A program made the position numbers and the translations under genes. The notes below the pieces were generated by a model that was given only the letters and a program-made list of their open reading frames with translations, did not search any database and had not been told where the DNA came from. From positions 45,001 to 109,000 of the forward strand of contig JAMWET010000790.1 of assembly GCA_024036415.1 (NCBI GenBank): a stretch of DNA of 64,000 bases, written 5' to 3'. Positions within the stretch are counted from its first letter, which is position 1, and the number at the start of each line of letters is the position of its first letter. This DNA comes from Prochilodus magdalenae (Eukaryota; Chordata; Actinopteri; Characiformes; Prochilodontidae). This document shows positions 37,863 to 49,497 of the stretch, piece after piece.

Positions 37863-38777
37863 CTGAGCTGAACTGCTGCCCATCCTGTGTGGTCTGATGC
37901 TGGTGCTACATCTGCTCTGACTGGGGGCCACTGGGAGCCTTTAACCCCCACGGAGCTCCTGGCTGTCCTGCACTGTGGAAGCTTGGCCTTCGTCCTGCTG
38001 ACCCGTCTGATGACCTGACTACCTAACTACAGATCAGACATTTATTATTCGACCCTGCAAACATTATACGCTCCTTTCTTGTGCTGTCTTGTATCTGGTG
38101 TTGACCCGAGGAGGATGGGTGCCACTTTTGAGTCTTGTCAGTTAGACAAGCTATCGGGCTAATGCAGAAATAATTAGCCAGGGCTAAGGCTAGCTATCTT
38201 TACTTTAGCTGGACAGTTCATAAACACAGCTAGCAAGTACACAAGGAGCACATGGGTTCATAGCGAGAACCTATATACTCTATATAACCCACAGACTGTC
38301 ATGGAGTCCTGCAAATGGCCTGCTTGGGTTTTGCCACTGGATGCTAACGTTAGCTAGGTCCGCTAGGTCTCCTTCTCTGCCTTCCATCACAAGAACAGAG
38401 CTAGAACGATAGCTGAGTCGTTTTTTGGACTTGAACGAGGAACACAGAAGCGCTGCATGCTGGAGAGACAGAACCTCAGGCTCAGTAGAGGCTCTGACCC
38501 GGTGAGTGAAAGAGCTGGACCCTGTTTGTACAGCACACGGTTTAATCTACACACATACACGTCTGGATATTTACCCCTCTAACGGCTCCAGCCAGCTCCA
38601 GCTCCAAGGTCACGGGCCCGCATACCACCAAGGAGGAGAAGAGAAAGGTGTGAGGGAATCAGTGGGCGGAGCCTTGGCCCTCCGACAGAGCGTTTCATGG
38701 TGACGTGATGCACAAATTCAAGAATTTATATTAGTTTTAGTGATGAAGACGGGGACGTGTCCGACTCCGGGACTCAC
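37863..38777. other. Intergenic, no feature supported
   Basis: No repeat or exon recognised between the 60-bp array and the exon candidate. Confidence 0.3.
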
Positions 38778-38890
38778 AGAGGACTCATTGTCTGGAGGCA
38801 GGTGTCTGGGGACCTCAGCAGATAACAGCTCCTCTCTCGCTTTGATGTAAATCAGACTGAGCCGGAGATCCGGTTTCAGCTCTGATCCCA
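38778..38890 (-). CDS. Candidate internal exon of an unrecognised gene
   Basis: The minus strand shows an acceptor (TTATTAACACAG), a 113-base open block and a strong donor (GTGAGTC). It reads GSELKPDLRLSLIYIKAREE and then LLSAEVPRHLPPDNESS, a non-repetitive, protein-like composition. It enters in phase 2 and leaves in phase 0, compatible with the stop-containing block at 35187-35384. I do not recognise the family and have no upstream exon. Confidence 0.35.
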
Positions 38891-39228
38891 CTGTGTTAAT
38901 AAAGAAGACAGAAGAAGGAGCACGTATGTCTGTACCTGAACATCTGAAGCTCTCCGAGGAACCTTCACACACTTCCCAAATCTGGAAAACCTCCACATAA
39001 CCTAAAAGCTGTATACCAGCTGATCTCAAAACCCAACTGCAGAGCGCAGGCATGCGTTAGAACCTTCATGTAAATGTAAATTATATTCTATATTAACATT
39101 ATATATTACACTGGGTGCATTATAAGATTTAGATTCATATTATATACACTCATGTACAGTCAGAGACGATGCGGTGCAGCACAGTGCGGTGTTGGTCATC
39201 CTCTAGTCCTTCATCAGTGGGCACAGGA

Positions 39229-39531
39229 TGCTGCCCCAGAGGACACTGCCCCACAGGACACTGCCCCACAGGACGCTGCCCCCCAGGGGGCTGCCCCACA
39301 GGACGTTGCGCACAGGACGCTGCCCCACAGGACGTTGCGCACAGGACGCTGCCCCCCAGGGGGCTGCCCCACAGGATGTTGCGCACAGGACGCTGCCCCA
39401 CAGGACGTAGCGCACAGGACGCTGCCCCACAGGACGCTGTGCACGGGACATTGCCCACAAGACGCTGCCCCACAGGACGTTGTGCACAGAACACTGCCCA
39501 CAAGACACTGCCCACAGGATGCTGCCCACAG
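39229..39531 (+). repeat. 15-bp CCCACAGGACRCTGC array, array 1
   Basis: Units alternate CCCCACAGGACGCTG and GCGCACAGGACGCTG with CCCCCAGGGGGCTGC inserts. Both strands read open. The same family recurs at 40572, 42193 and, inverted, 62497. Confidence 0.93.
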
Positions 39532-39639
39532 TGTAACAATCACCTAGACCTGATTAGGTTTAGGGGTTACAATGAAGTTCGAGGATACGTTAAGATACAC
39601 ATAAAAGACTATGCAAAACTGACTTAAACTGATGCACAC

Positions 39640-39905
39640 AAACAACCACAATAGACCTGTATAACTGCACAATGTATATAGCCTGTATAATTCTAAATTG
39701 TTTACATTTTATATTTTATATTTTATTTATATATTCTCTGCATGCTTAATTTTTGTTCCTTGTTATCTGTCTATTTATATTTATACTTTTTATTCTATGA
39801 CATCCAGTGTGGGCAGCAAAGTAAGAATTTCATTGTACAGGAAAACTAGTTTCCTTACTGTGCATATGACAATAAAGCTTTGAATCTTGAATCTTGAATC
39901 AAACG
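39640..39905 (+). mobile_element. L2-like LINE 3' tail
   Basis: AGTAAGAATTTCATTGTACA, TGCATATGACAATAAAGC and a terminal (TTGAATC)n run are diagnostic of L2-type LINE 3' ends. No ORF is attached; the copy is 5' truncated. Confidence 0.75.
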
Positions 39906-40571
39906 AAAATACTATATATTTAGTTAGTTATTGAATTTGAAGTGCATTCAATTCAATTTTAACAAAAATCCATACCCTTTTCCCAGTACCCCCAAGGTCC
40001 AAAAATCCAAAATGCAAAAAACGAAAAGTACACAAAAAATATACACAAAAATATAGTCCTTAGCAATGCACTGCAACAGCAACTTCAAAAAAAATAAAAA
40101 CCAGCTGGATCTCACCGGCAATGGCAGGCCTATCCCGGTTTCAATCTGGAATTCCGCTTAGTTAATCCACTGGTCTGAGAGACCCGATATGGAGCACACT
40201 TGGTCCGCCCGGTCCGCCCGGTCTGCCCGTTCTCAGGTAGTCGGTGTAAAGACAAAAGGAATTGGTGGAGTTTGTTGTTGAGTGCTTCTACTCTTCAAAA
40301 CACACCAAACATTTCTCTGTGTTCCGCCGCCATCTTGTCTCTCTCCTTCCTGTGGCTCCAACAGGTAATGCTGTAGCCGTGGCTCCGCCCCTTCCCTTTC
40401 CAGGAAGGCTCTTAAAGGGACAGTGAATAGCAAGACCCCAGGGTAGCAGGGGTAGCACACCAGAAGGTTTAACCTTGCAGGGTATATTAGGTATTAAACT
40501 CCTTTCTTTACATTAATGTGCTAAGCTTATATATTATTTCTAAAAACACCTTTCATGTGGCTGTGTCACAA
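39906..40571. other. Intergenic, possible decayed transposable element
   Basis: Around 40140-40460 there is a CG-containing stretch with CTTAAAGGGACAGTGAATAG and GCCGCCATCTTGTC on the plus strand, reminiscent of a long terminal repeat or a promoter. I cannot decide between them and see no polyprotein. Confidence 0.2.
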
Positions 40572-41686
40572 CAGGATGCTGCCCACAAGACACTGCCCAC
40601 AGTACACTGCCCACAGGACGCTGCCCCAGAGGACACGGCCCACAAGACGCTGCCCCAGAGGACACTGCCCACAGGACGCTGCCCACAGGACGCTGTCCCA
40701 GAGGACACGGGCCACAAGACACTGCCCCAGAGGACACTGCCCACAGGAACCTGCCCCAGAGGACACTGCCCACAGGACGCTACCCATAGGATGCTGCCCC
40801 ACAGGACGCTGCCCCAGAGGACACTGTCCACAGGATGCTGCCCACAAAACACTGCCCACAGGACGCTGCCCACAGGACACTCCCCACAGGATGCTGCCCA
40901 CAGGACGCTGCCCACAGGACACTGCCCCAGAGGACACGGCCCACAAGACGCTGCCCCAGAGGACACTGCCCACAGGACGCTGCCCACAGGATGCTGTCCC
41001 AGAGGACACGGCCCACAAGACGCTGCCCCAGAGGACACTGCCCACAGGAACCTGCCCCAGAGGACACTGCCCACAGGACGCTACCCATAGGATGCTGCCC
41101 CACAGGACGCTGCCCCAGAGGACACTGCCCACAGGATGCTGCCCACAAAACACTGCCCACAGGACGCTGCCCACAGGACACTCCCCACAGGATGCTGCCC
41201 AAAGTACACTGCCCACAGGACACTCCCCGCAGGATGCTGCCCACAGGACACTGCCCACAGGACACTCCCCACAGGATGCTGCCCACAGGACACTGCCCAC
41301 AGGACACTCCCCACAGGATGCTGCCCACAGGACACTGCCCACAGGACACTGCCCACAGGACGCTGCCCACAGGACGCTGCCCCAGAGGACACGGCCCACA
41401 AGACACTGCCCCAGAGGACACTGCCCACAGGACGCTGCCCACAGGACGCTGCCCCAGAGGACACTGCCCACAGGACGCTACCCATAGGATGCTGCCCCAC
41501 AGGACGCTGCCCCAGAGGACACTGCCCACAGGATGCTGCCCAAAAAACACTGCCCACAGGACGCTGCCCACAGGACACTCCCCACAGGATGCTGCCCACA
41601 AAACACTGCCCACAGGACGCTGCCCACAGGACACTCCCCACAGGATGCTGCCCACAGGACGCTGCCCAGAGGACGCTGTCGGCTGA
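40572..41686 (+). repeat. 15-bp CCCACAGGACRCTGC array, array 2
   Basis: About 74 units with variants GGACACTCC, CCAGAGGACAC and CATAGGATGCTG. Blocks such as GGACACGGCCCACAAGACGC recur about 300 bp apart (40632, 40933), which shows a higher-order repeat. All large open frames here, on both strands, are artefacts. Confidence 0.97.
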
Positions 41687-42192
41687 AAAGTTTCTCAGCT
41701 GATTCTCAGCCTGACCATTGAAGAACAGGGTAACACAGTATACAGAGAAACAGATGGACTACAGTCTGGACCTGTACACCTACAGAGTGTCCTGTACGGT
41801 CAGTGGAGATGAGGAGGTGTGTTTCATGCAATGACTGACTGGTGTACATATAAGTATATTTGAAGTATATATAATTAGACAATTTAAAAAAAATATTAAT
41901 TACAAATCAGAGACCACCCTTAAGAGGACCCCCCTTATATGTGCTAGAAGAACTAGTCACAGACTTTCACCACCCACCCCTACGTATGTCCGGATGTGTG
42001 TGTGTGTGTGCGGCTTGTTTGCTGACCTGTAATAACGAGCGTGTCCAAAGGGCCCTCAGTGTTAATTACACGGCGAGTGGGGGGACAGATTTAATTACAG
42101 CAGCGCAGGACGCAGCTCCAGGGCCCAGGGGAGGTGTGGTATCCTAGCATGGCTCCGTCTCCATGGAGAGAAGGGTCATTTGTCTCTGAAAC
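40671..42192 (+). repeat. Tandem segmental duplication, unit A (~1.52 kb)
   Basis: Unit A consists of about 1 kb of 15-bp array plus about 500 bp of unique flank (41690-42192). It is repeated directly as unit B. Within the array the offset between matching words is constant at 1522 bp over at least 800 bp, so this is a real duplication and not independent array growth. Confidence 0.85.
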
Positions 42193-43459
42193 ACAGGACG
42201 CTGCCCACAGGACGCTGTCCCAGAGGACACGGGCCACAAGACACTGCCCCAGAGGACACTGCCCACAGGAACCTGCCCCAGAGGACACTGCCCACAGGAC
42301 GCTACCCATAGGATGCTGCCCCACAGGACGCTGCCCCAGAGGACACTGTCCACAGGATGCTGCCCACAAAACACTGCCCACAGGACGCTGCCCACAGGAC
42401 ACTCCCCACAGGATGCTGCCCACAGGACGCTGCCCACAGGACACTGCCCCAGAGGACACGGCCCACAAGACGCTGCCCCAGAGGACACTGCCCACAGGAC
42501 GCTGCCCACAGGATGCTGTCCCAGAGGACACGGCCCACAAGACGCTGCCCCAGAGGACACTGCCCACAGGAACCTGCCCCAGAGGACACTGCCCACAGGA
42601 CGCTACCCATAGGATGCTGCCCCACAGGACGCTGCCCCAGAGGACACTGCCCACAGGATGCTGCCCACAAAACACTGCCCACAGGACGCTGCCCACAGGA
42701 CACTCCCCACAGGATGCTGCCCAAAGTACACTGCCCACAGGACACTCCCCGCAGGATGCTGCCCACAGGACACTGCCCACAGGACACTCCCCACAGGATG
42801 CTGCCCACAGGACACTGCCCACAGGACACTCCCCACAGGATGCTGCCCACAGGACACTGCCCACAGGACACTGCCCACAGGACGCTGCCCACAGGACGCT
42901 GCCCCAGAGGACACGGCCCACAAGACACTGCCCCAGAGGACACTGCCCACAGGACGCTGCCCACAGGACGCTGCCCCAGAGGACACTGCCCACAGGACGC
43001 TACCCATAGGATGCTGCCCCACAGGACGCTGCCCCAGAGGACACTGCCCACAGGATGCTGCCCACAAAACACTGCCCACAGGACGCTGCCCACAGGACAC
43101 TCCCCACAGGATGCTGCCCACAGTACACTGCCCACAGGACACTCCCCACAGGACACTCCCCACAGGATGCTGCCCACAGGACACTGCCCACAGGACACTC
43201 CCCACAGGATGCTGCCCACAGGACACTGCCCACAGGACGCTGCCCCAGAGGACACTGCCCACAGGACGCTGCCCCAGAGGACACGGCCCACAAGACACTG
43301 CCCCAGAGGACACTGCCCACAGGACGCTGCCCACAGGACGCTGCCCCAGAGGACACTACCCATAGGATGCTGCCCACAGGACACTCCCCACAGGACGCTG
43401 CCCACAGGACACTCCCCACAGGACGCTGCCCACAGGACACTGCCCAGAGGACGCTGTCG
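42193..43459 (+). repeat. 15-bp CCCACAGGACRCTGC array, array 3
   Basis: About 84 units, starting inside the word TCTCTGAAACACAGGACG where unit A ends. It is about 260 bp longer than the corresponding part of array 2. Confidence 0.97.
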
Positions 43460-43979
43460 GCTGAAATGTTTTGGCTGGTGGATGATTCTCAGCCTGACCA
43501 TTGAAGAACAGGGTAATACAGTACACAGAGAAACAGATGGACTCCAGTCTGGACCTGTACACCTACAGAGTGTCCTCTAGGTCAGTGGAGATGAGGAGGT
43601 GTGTTTCATGCAATGACTGACTGATGTATATAAGTATATTTGAAGTATATATAATTCGACAAATTAAAAAAAAAATTAATTACAAATCAGAGACCACCCT
43701 TAAGAGGACCCCCCTTATATGTACTAGAAGAACTAGTCACAGACTTTCACCACCCACCCCTACGTTTGTCCGGATGTGTGTGTGTGTGTGTGTGTATGGC
43801 TTGTTTGCTGACCTGTAATAACGAGCGTGTCCAAAGGGCCCTCAGTGTTAATTACACGGCGAGTGGGGGGACAGATTTAATTACAGCAGTGCAGGACGCA
43901 GCTCCAGGGCCCAGGGGAGGTGTGGTATCCTAGCATGGCTCCGTCTCCATGGAGAGAAGGGTCATTTGTCTCTGAAACC
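42193..43979 (+). repeat. Tandem segmental duplication, unit B (~1.79 kb)
   Basis: The right flank (43484-43979) is nearly identical to 41701-42190, including CCTTAAGAGGACCCCCCTTA and ATCCTAGCATGGCTCCGTCT. Offset is about 1783-1786 bp there, against 1522 bp in the array, so unit B gained about 262 bp of repeats. After CTCTGAAAC it continues into unique sequence. Confidence 0.85.
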
Positions 43980-44663
43980 CATCTTTGTTTTCACTCCCAT
44001 GTAACCGACCACATCCAAAACATCTGCGCAAGCGGCTCTGAGGGCGCCGGCCTCGTCCAGGAAGCGGAGACGGAGCACAATGGCCCCCGCTGTGCACTGC
44101 GCCCGTGGAAAGTGGGTCTGTTATTGTCATCATCAAACAGACGAACAATACAAACGTGGACCTACAGCCGGGGCGCGCCTCATTGCCCCATCCCATTAAT
44201 AACCCTGTCCCTAAAATAGCCCGTCAGCACAGCCTCCGGTTCTCCTGCCGCTGGATCCCCCACCAATAAACACCGAGGAGGAGATCAGTCTTAATTTGCT
44301 GTAGCTGTACGGACAGACAGAAGGAGCGGAATGGGATTAGAGCCCCTCGCTCTCCCGAGGGCTGCACAGGGCGGTCAGCCGTGACACGACTGACCAGGAT
44401 TACTGGAGGCTGGTGTGTAGCAGACGTGGACCTTCGTGAGAGATCATAGGAAAGCAGCTAGCCCTGAGGGCCTTTTGCATACTCACCTTATCAGGAGGTG
44501 CAGATCCTAATCAGCTGCGCGTGCGACAGGTGCCATGTTAACCCTTCTGAGAGGCTGTTACTGCAGCACAGGGGACAATACAAACAAACACACATCCATA
44601 AAGGGTGCGGTTTTGGAGTGAAACGCTCGGTTCTAGATAGTCAGAGAAGTCAGAGACTGCTCA
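43980..44663. other. Intergenic, GC-richer unique sequence
   Basis: No exon or repeat recognised. Words such as TTAATTTGCTGTAGCTG near 44291 and the high GC around 44040-44180 make it a candidate for cross-species comparison. I claim no function. Confidence 0.25.
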
Positions 44664-45254
44664 CAGTGGTGGTCAATGGAACCAGACGTCCTCCTCTAAA
44701 ATCGGACAATAATACGTTTCCTTTGGGGGGATATTTTGCTTCATAGCACCCTGCATGTATCCCTCCACCATGACTGGATTAAAACAGACTGATCACATGA
44801 CTATCATGAAACAGCGAGTGAATTTAATAACCTCACACTAACTAGATGTGTACTCGGATTAAAGCCCAGAAATCTGACTACGGAAGCCGGATTGCAGCTC
44901 AGTAATCAGTGTCCTCAGTGCATGTCGACCCTGACTCTGATTTCTTTCCAACAGACAGTGGTTATAAAGGGTTCTGGATACGCTGCCTGATGTCTGAGAC
45001 GCTGTTTATGATAGTGTGGAGAAGATCTCAGCCTTAAACTCCATTCATGGTGGAGGGATACATGCTGCAGGGCGCTGTGAGGTCAAATGGTCCCCCAAAG
45101 GAACTTAGCATTTCCAGGTTTTCCAGATTTTCATCATCAACATTCCATATACACTCAGAAGACACGTGTAGGTTCACTGGTGGTCTAGATAGTCAATACA
45201 GAGTATATATATGTGTGTTCTAGATATGGAGAACCCTGGTTCCCCTCACCACAG
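44664..45254 (+). mobile_element. MITE family M, copy g (two copies nested or fused)
   Basis: A left end CAGTGGTGGTCAATGGAACC is followed by an inverted core fragment (TGTATCCCTCCACCATGA), then foreign sequence. A forward core follows (CGCTGCCTGATGTCTGAGAC onward), with a right end near CCTGGTTCCCCTCACC. This suggests a copy inserted in or recombined with another. Confidence 0.65.
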
Positions 45255-45930
45255 CTATACAGAACATCTGAACCACCTCACACTGAAGTACGGGGTCATT
45301 TTTAATGATAATAATATTAATAATTAATATTGTGGGTGCTAATAGGCCTGTTTTGTCACATGCCGCTCCAGTCAGGCGTGTGAGAAGTTCTCCGGTCTCA
45401 CGTCGTTCTGTGGAAAGGTCGGGGGAACCGGGTGAAAACCACTTACTGTACTCACTTCCTAAACGAAGACATCTGGAACACTGAATGAGTCAGTTACTGA
45501 GAGGGAAGACACAGCAGTTCCTCCAGCACTGTACACGGCGCTGCGTCACCTGGGACGGGGTTACCATGTGTCATGAGACAGCCAGTCATTTATTAGAAAG
45601 CCTAGCCGGTCCTGATGCAGCCTCAGACGGGCGTTAATGACCGTCCTGCTCGCCCTGTCAGCCTGAGAGCTCTGGGTCACAGTGCTGTCCTGCTGAGCAG
45701 CCCACTCCGCTCCACAGCGGTGAATGCCTGGCCTACATTTCACACAGTCCCCTCCGCTTCGCGTCCAGCACGCCACTGACCTGTCTTCTTTTTGGGTCAC
45801 CTAATTTTCCTGTCCTCACCTACATCACGTCCTCACGGTGTCTTATGAAATGGGAGCGGTTACAGGGGACTAACACAGACCTTTCAAATCACAGCACGAG
45901 TAAACACAAACACAGTCACTCAGAGCCAGA
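45255..45930. other. Intergenic, no feature supported
   Basis: A minus-strand open frame (45561-45800) has no known domain. The AT-rich piece at 45300-45335 is simple sequence. Confidence 0.3.
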
Positions 45931-45934
45931 GCGG

Positions 45935-45998
45935 CTCACAGTGGTGCTGAAGGTAACCAGGCGTCCCCTCTGACAGCTCCCCACAGAAAGTTCCTATA
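45935..45998 (+). mobile_element. MITE family M, copy h (left end only)
   Basis: CAGTGGTGCTGAAGGTAACC opens the fragment, which follows the family to AGAAAGTTCCTAT and then passes directly into the second 54-bp array. Confidence 0.65.
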
Positions 45999-45999
45999 T

Positions 46000-46290
46000 G
46001 GGGTCAGGTACTGGTGTTGGAACATTGCTGTGAGGATTTAATTGAGTATTAGTGAGGTCAGATACTGATACAGGAACATTGCTGTGAGGATTTGATGGAG
46101 TATTAGTGAGGTCAGGTACTGATGCTGAACATTGCTGTGAGGATTTGATGGAGTATTAGTGAGGTCAGGTACTGATGCTGAACATTGCTGTTAGGATTTG
46201 ATTGAGTTATTACCGAGGCCATATACTGATACTGGAACATTGCTGTGAGGATTTGATTGAGCATTAGTGATGTCAGATCTGACCTTCAGG
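46000..46290. repeat. 54-bp minisatellite, array 2 (~5 units)
   Basis: Units contain GGAACATTGCTGTGAGGATT and GAGTATTAGTGAGGTCAG, the same unit as 21781-22050, in the same orientation, 24 kb away. Confidence 0.9.
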
Positions 46291-46309
46291 ATTAGCAGAC
46301 AATCTGCAG

Positions 46310-47200
46310 GTGAAATTAGAGTCAGGTGTTTTCAGTGGGATGGTGGTTCAGGTGAGGGTTCTCCTGTTCTATTAAAGAACAGGGTTCTGTCAAAGTCTGA
46401 TCCTCACAACACGTGACTGTGGAGGTGCATCATGGAACCTAAAGATGGGATGTCTGAGGAACCTCAGGAGAAGAGCTACTGATGCTCACCAGCTGAGGAA
46501 GGTTCCAGAACCATCTCTAAAGAGTTTGGACTCGACCATCCACAGTCAGACAGACTGGGTCAGGGTTCAGGACCACCATTACCCTCCCCAAGAGTGGACC
46601 ACCAACAAGGACCACTCCGAGAGCAAGGGGTGTAGTGGTCTGCAGTGTCTCAAAGGAACCCAGGAGAACTTCTAAGCAGCTGAAGCCCCCAGTGGCTAAT
46701 GAGTCCACCATCAGGAGAACCCTGAACAGCAGTGGTGTGCATGGCAGGGCTGCAAGGAGAACCTCAGTGCTCTCCTAACAGAACGTCGGTACTTTCCCTG
46801 AGATCATGTGGACAGAGGAGCTACTGGAACGATGTGCTGTGGCCGGATGAGACCAAAGTAGATCCTGTTTGTTTACTGAGAAGCGTCCTGCCTGGAGAAC
46901 ACTGTACTCCACCACGAGAACCTACCCCATCTGTGAAACACGGTGGTGGCAGTACGGGCCTGTTTTGCTGCACCTGGCCCGGGCCGCTTGCCCGGTGGTA
47001 CGTACTTTAGACCAGGTCAGTGGTTCGTTATAATAATGAGCTCTTCAGCAGTCAGGATCTATTAACTCCTAATAAGCACATGTGGTAGAAACCAAAGAGG
47101 GAACTGGGCCGGTCTGACTTCCAGCGAAGTTGATGCAGAGCTCGTTCTGCTGACTGTGCAAAATCTTACTATCTAATTTCATTTCCAATAAAGCTGATAT
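46310..47200 (+). pseudogene. Decayed Tc1-like transposon
   Basis: Reading the plus strand in shifting frames gives typical Tc1 blocks: a helix-turn-helix-like start (MGCLRNLRRRATDAHQLRK), a middle part with NDVLWPDETKVDP (first catalytic Asp block, normally WSDETK) and PSVKHGGGSTGLFCC (normally VKHGGGSIM.WGC). Stops and frameshifts break it and the C-terminal catalytic part is not recognisable. Confidence 0.7.
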
Positions 47201-47339
47201 TGGCCTGGTTAGGATTCAGAGACCTCAAAGCCACGTCACCACACAGGAACACTCTAAACTGGATAGAGGCCCAGCCAAGTTTAGAATTTCTTATACACTT
47301 CATCGCTACTGCAGCACACTCATCATCAGGAGGACAGCT

Positions 47340-47905
47340 GCACACAGGGGGAGGTGTGGGGGTGCAGGTGTGTTGGGAAGGAGGATGAAGGTGACCAGGA
47401 TCAATAACTGGTGATAAATTTAGACTGATATGATCAATATTTATTGAGCTACACATACAGAAGTCTGTCTCTCAGTATGGCGTCGGGCCGCCGTGTTCGC
47501 TAACCCAACACGCCAGACGTCTCGGTATGGAGCTGTAGAGGTTCCTGATGGAGTCCTGTGATAATCCATCCCATGCAGCTTGAACATCCTCACACAGTTC
47601 CTGCAGATGGTGCGGTAGGGGTGGAGGTGGAGGGACACCAGGTCTTCTGGACGTGTGACGACAAACGGTTCATCTTGGTGCTGACCACGGTGCCTCCACA
47701 CACGGATTCGTTGGGCGTCTCCACCAAGACTAAAGCGGGACTCGTCACTGAAGATGACCCGCTGCCATTCTGAGTCACTCCATGACAGTCTGGTACGACA
47801 CCACTGCAGTGTTTGGTGACGGTGACGTGGTGTTAAGGACAGTCGTGGTAACGGTCTGTGTGCAGGTAGTCCTGCGTGGTGCAGCCGTCTGCCGATGGTG
47901 CTGGA
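47340..47905 (-). pseudogene. Internally deleted Tc1-like transposase, copy 2
   Basis: Reverse-complement partner of 32785-33430. The same two blocks, RVIFSDESRFSLGGDAQRIR and DVQAAWDGLSQDSIRNLYSS, are joined at the same junction, which lies near 47641 here. Neither copy can make transposase. Confidence 0.8.
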
Positions 47906-48990
47906 TGGTAGGTGGAGCTACAGCTGTAAATCTGTGGTTAGAAGCTAGGCTCCTGGGGACTAGTGTAGTTCTGAACGTATGTCCTTTTATATTTCTGAGT
48001 CCAGCTACATTCATCGAGTCAGTATAACTCAGGTGGGTCAGCTGTGTAACGTTGGTCTAGGCCGATGGAAAAGACGTCACCAGGTTAGTCTTTAATATAA
48101 ACACATATCAGGAGAGAGAACGTAGAACCGGGACAGTACCTTAATATTTACTCCATCTGGAACAGCGGAACGGTTAACTCATCTATCCACCTGTGCCACT
48201 GACTCACGCTACAAGGCTCGCTCTTTGGAATAGCTCATAGTGCTTCAGTGTGTTAAAGAAGAAATATTGCCTATTAATATTATATTTATAATGAATATTG
48301 TTATTATTTATTTATTTATTATTTTATCTTTATTATTTAATTTAAAGCGTTATTCTTGCTTCTATTAATGGTGTATAAATAACATTAATTAGCTGAGCGT
48401 ATATTACGAGGTATGTGAGCTGTTGCCTGCTCCCGTTGTGAAAGTGAGACTGAACACATTTGGACTGGTCACATGGTAGTTCCAGATACGGCAGGTTAGA
48501 CCTCTGGTATGAACAAGACACCAGCTGTGGGAAACGGCTGCACTTCAGATGTTAGATCAAAGCTAGGCTCCATCGTGGTGTGAAGTTCAGCCTCTGCCAT
48601 GGTGTGTGGGAGGTGGCGGGGGTGCTAATGGGTAACCTGCACATCTGTGAAAGCTCAACACTGAACACGTTATACAGTAGCGGGCTCAGCCTTTTAGAGA
48701 ACATGACCGCATCGAGAAACACTCCGCCTGTGTTCCAACAGCACGGCTGTGTAACCAGAGAGACTGACCTCCCTGCCGTCCAGAGCGCTCCCTATTAAAA
48801 GCTAGACATGACAATGAGCCCGTACGCTCACACAGCTGAAGGTCATCGACAGGGCACCTCTCCAAGTGCTCTACAGGCGGGTGAATAAGTTCAGGGTTGA
48901 AACTCGGATTAAAAACTTTAACCTAATAAAAACTAAGCTTTAAAAGTCTCCAAGTTTCCTGCTCTGTACTGAAGGTCAATACCTGCAGGT
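47906..48990. other. Intergenic, no gene seen
   Basis: AT-rich stretch at 48250-48400; otherwise unique sequence without recognised motifs. Confidence 0.3.
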
Positions 48991-49260
48991 CTGATATCAT
49001 AAACAGAGTTTTAGGAGCTTTAAAAACCAGCAGCAGGAGCTTCAATCCTACCCTAACTGATCCGGACAGGGCAGGTTCTAGACAGGGGGTAATACGGGTC
49101 TCTGGTTTGGTGCTGTGAGGCTCCGGGCTGCTGTGTTCGGGAGGAGACGTAGAGGATGGACTGTTCTCTCCAGCAGGGACCATTACAGTGATCAACCTCA
49201 GTGGTAAGTGATAAAGCTGGTTTACTGATTGGCCGTTCAGTACGGGTCAAGCTGAATCTA
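48991..49260. repeat. Decayed dispersed teleost repeat
   Basis: AAAACCAGCAGCAGGAGCTT, TCTCTGGTTTGGTGCTGTGA and CCATTACAGTGATCAACCTC follow the order of a common fish repeat family. It is too diverged to name. Confidence 0.4.
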
Positions 49261-49393
49261 CCGAGCTCTGCTTGTTTTCAGAACCACTTCACGTTTGACC
49301 CAGCTGCTGTGGAACTGGGCTTATGTTTGTGGGAAGACTTATTCCGTCTTTCCCAAAGAACCACAAAACAAACTCATTAAACTTCCAAGGATG

Positions 49394-49399
49394 TTTATT
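49394..49399 (-). terminator. ALAS1 poly(A) signal
   Basis: AATAAA on the minus strand about 100 bases after the ALAS1 stop codon, in a short 3' UTR. The cleavage site would be near 49375. Confidence 0.7.
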
Positions 49400-49497
49400 T
49401 CATCTGACACAGGGAATCCCACCCTCCATGAATAAGTTACCACACTTATAAAAGACCACATCTCTTGGACAGTCGGAATGGACGCGGAGTGGTTAAC

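Noticed and set aside
40518..43580. Many 150-407 codon frames rich in Pro/Thr/Gly/Cys, at first sight keratin- or collagen-like
   Set aside because: Products of the 15-bp array on both strands, with no start context, splice sites or unique domain.
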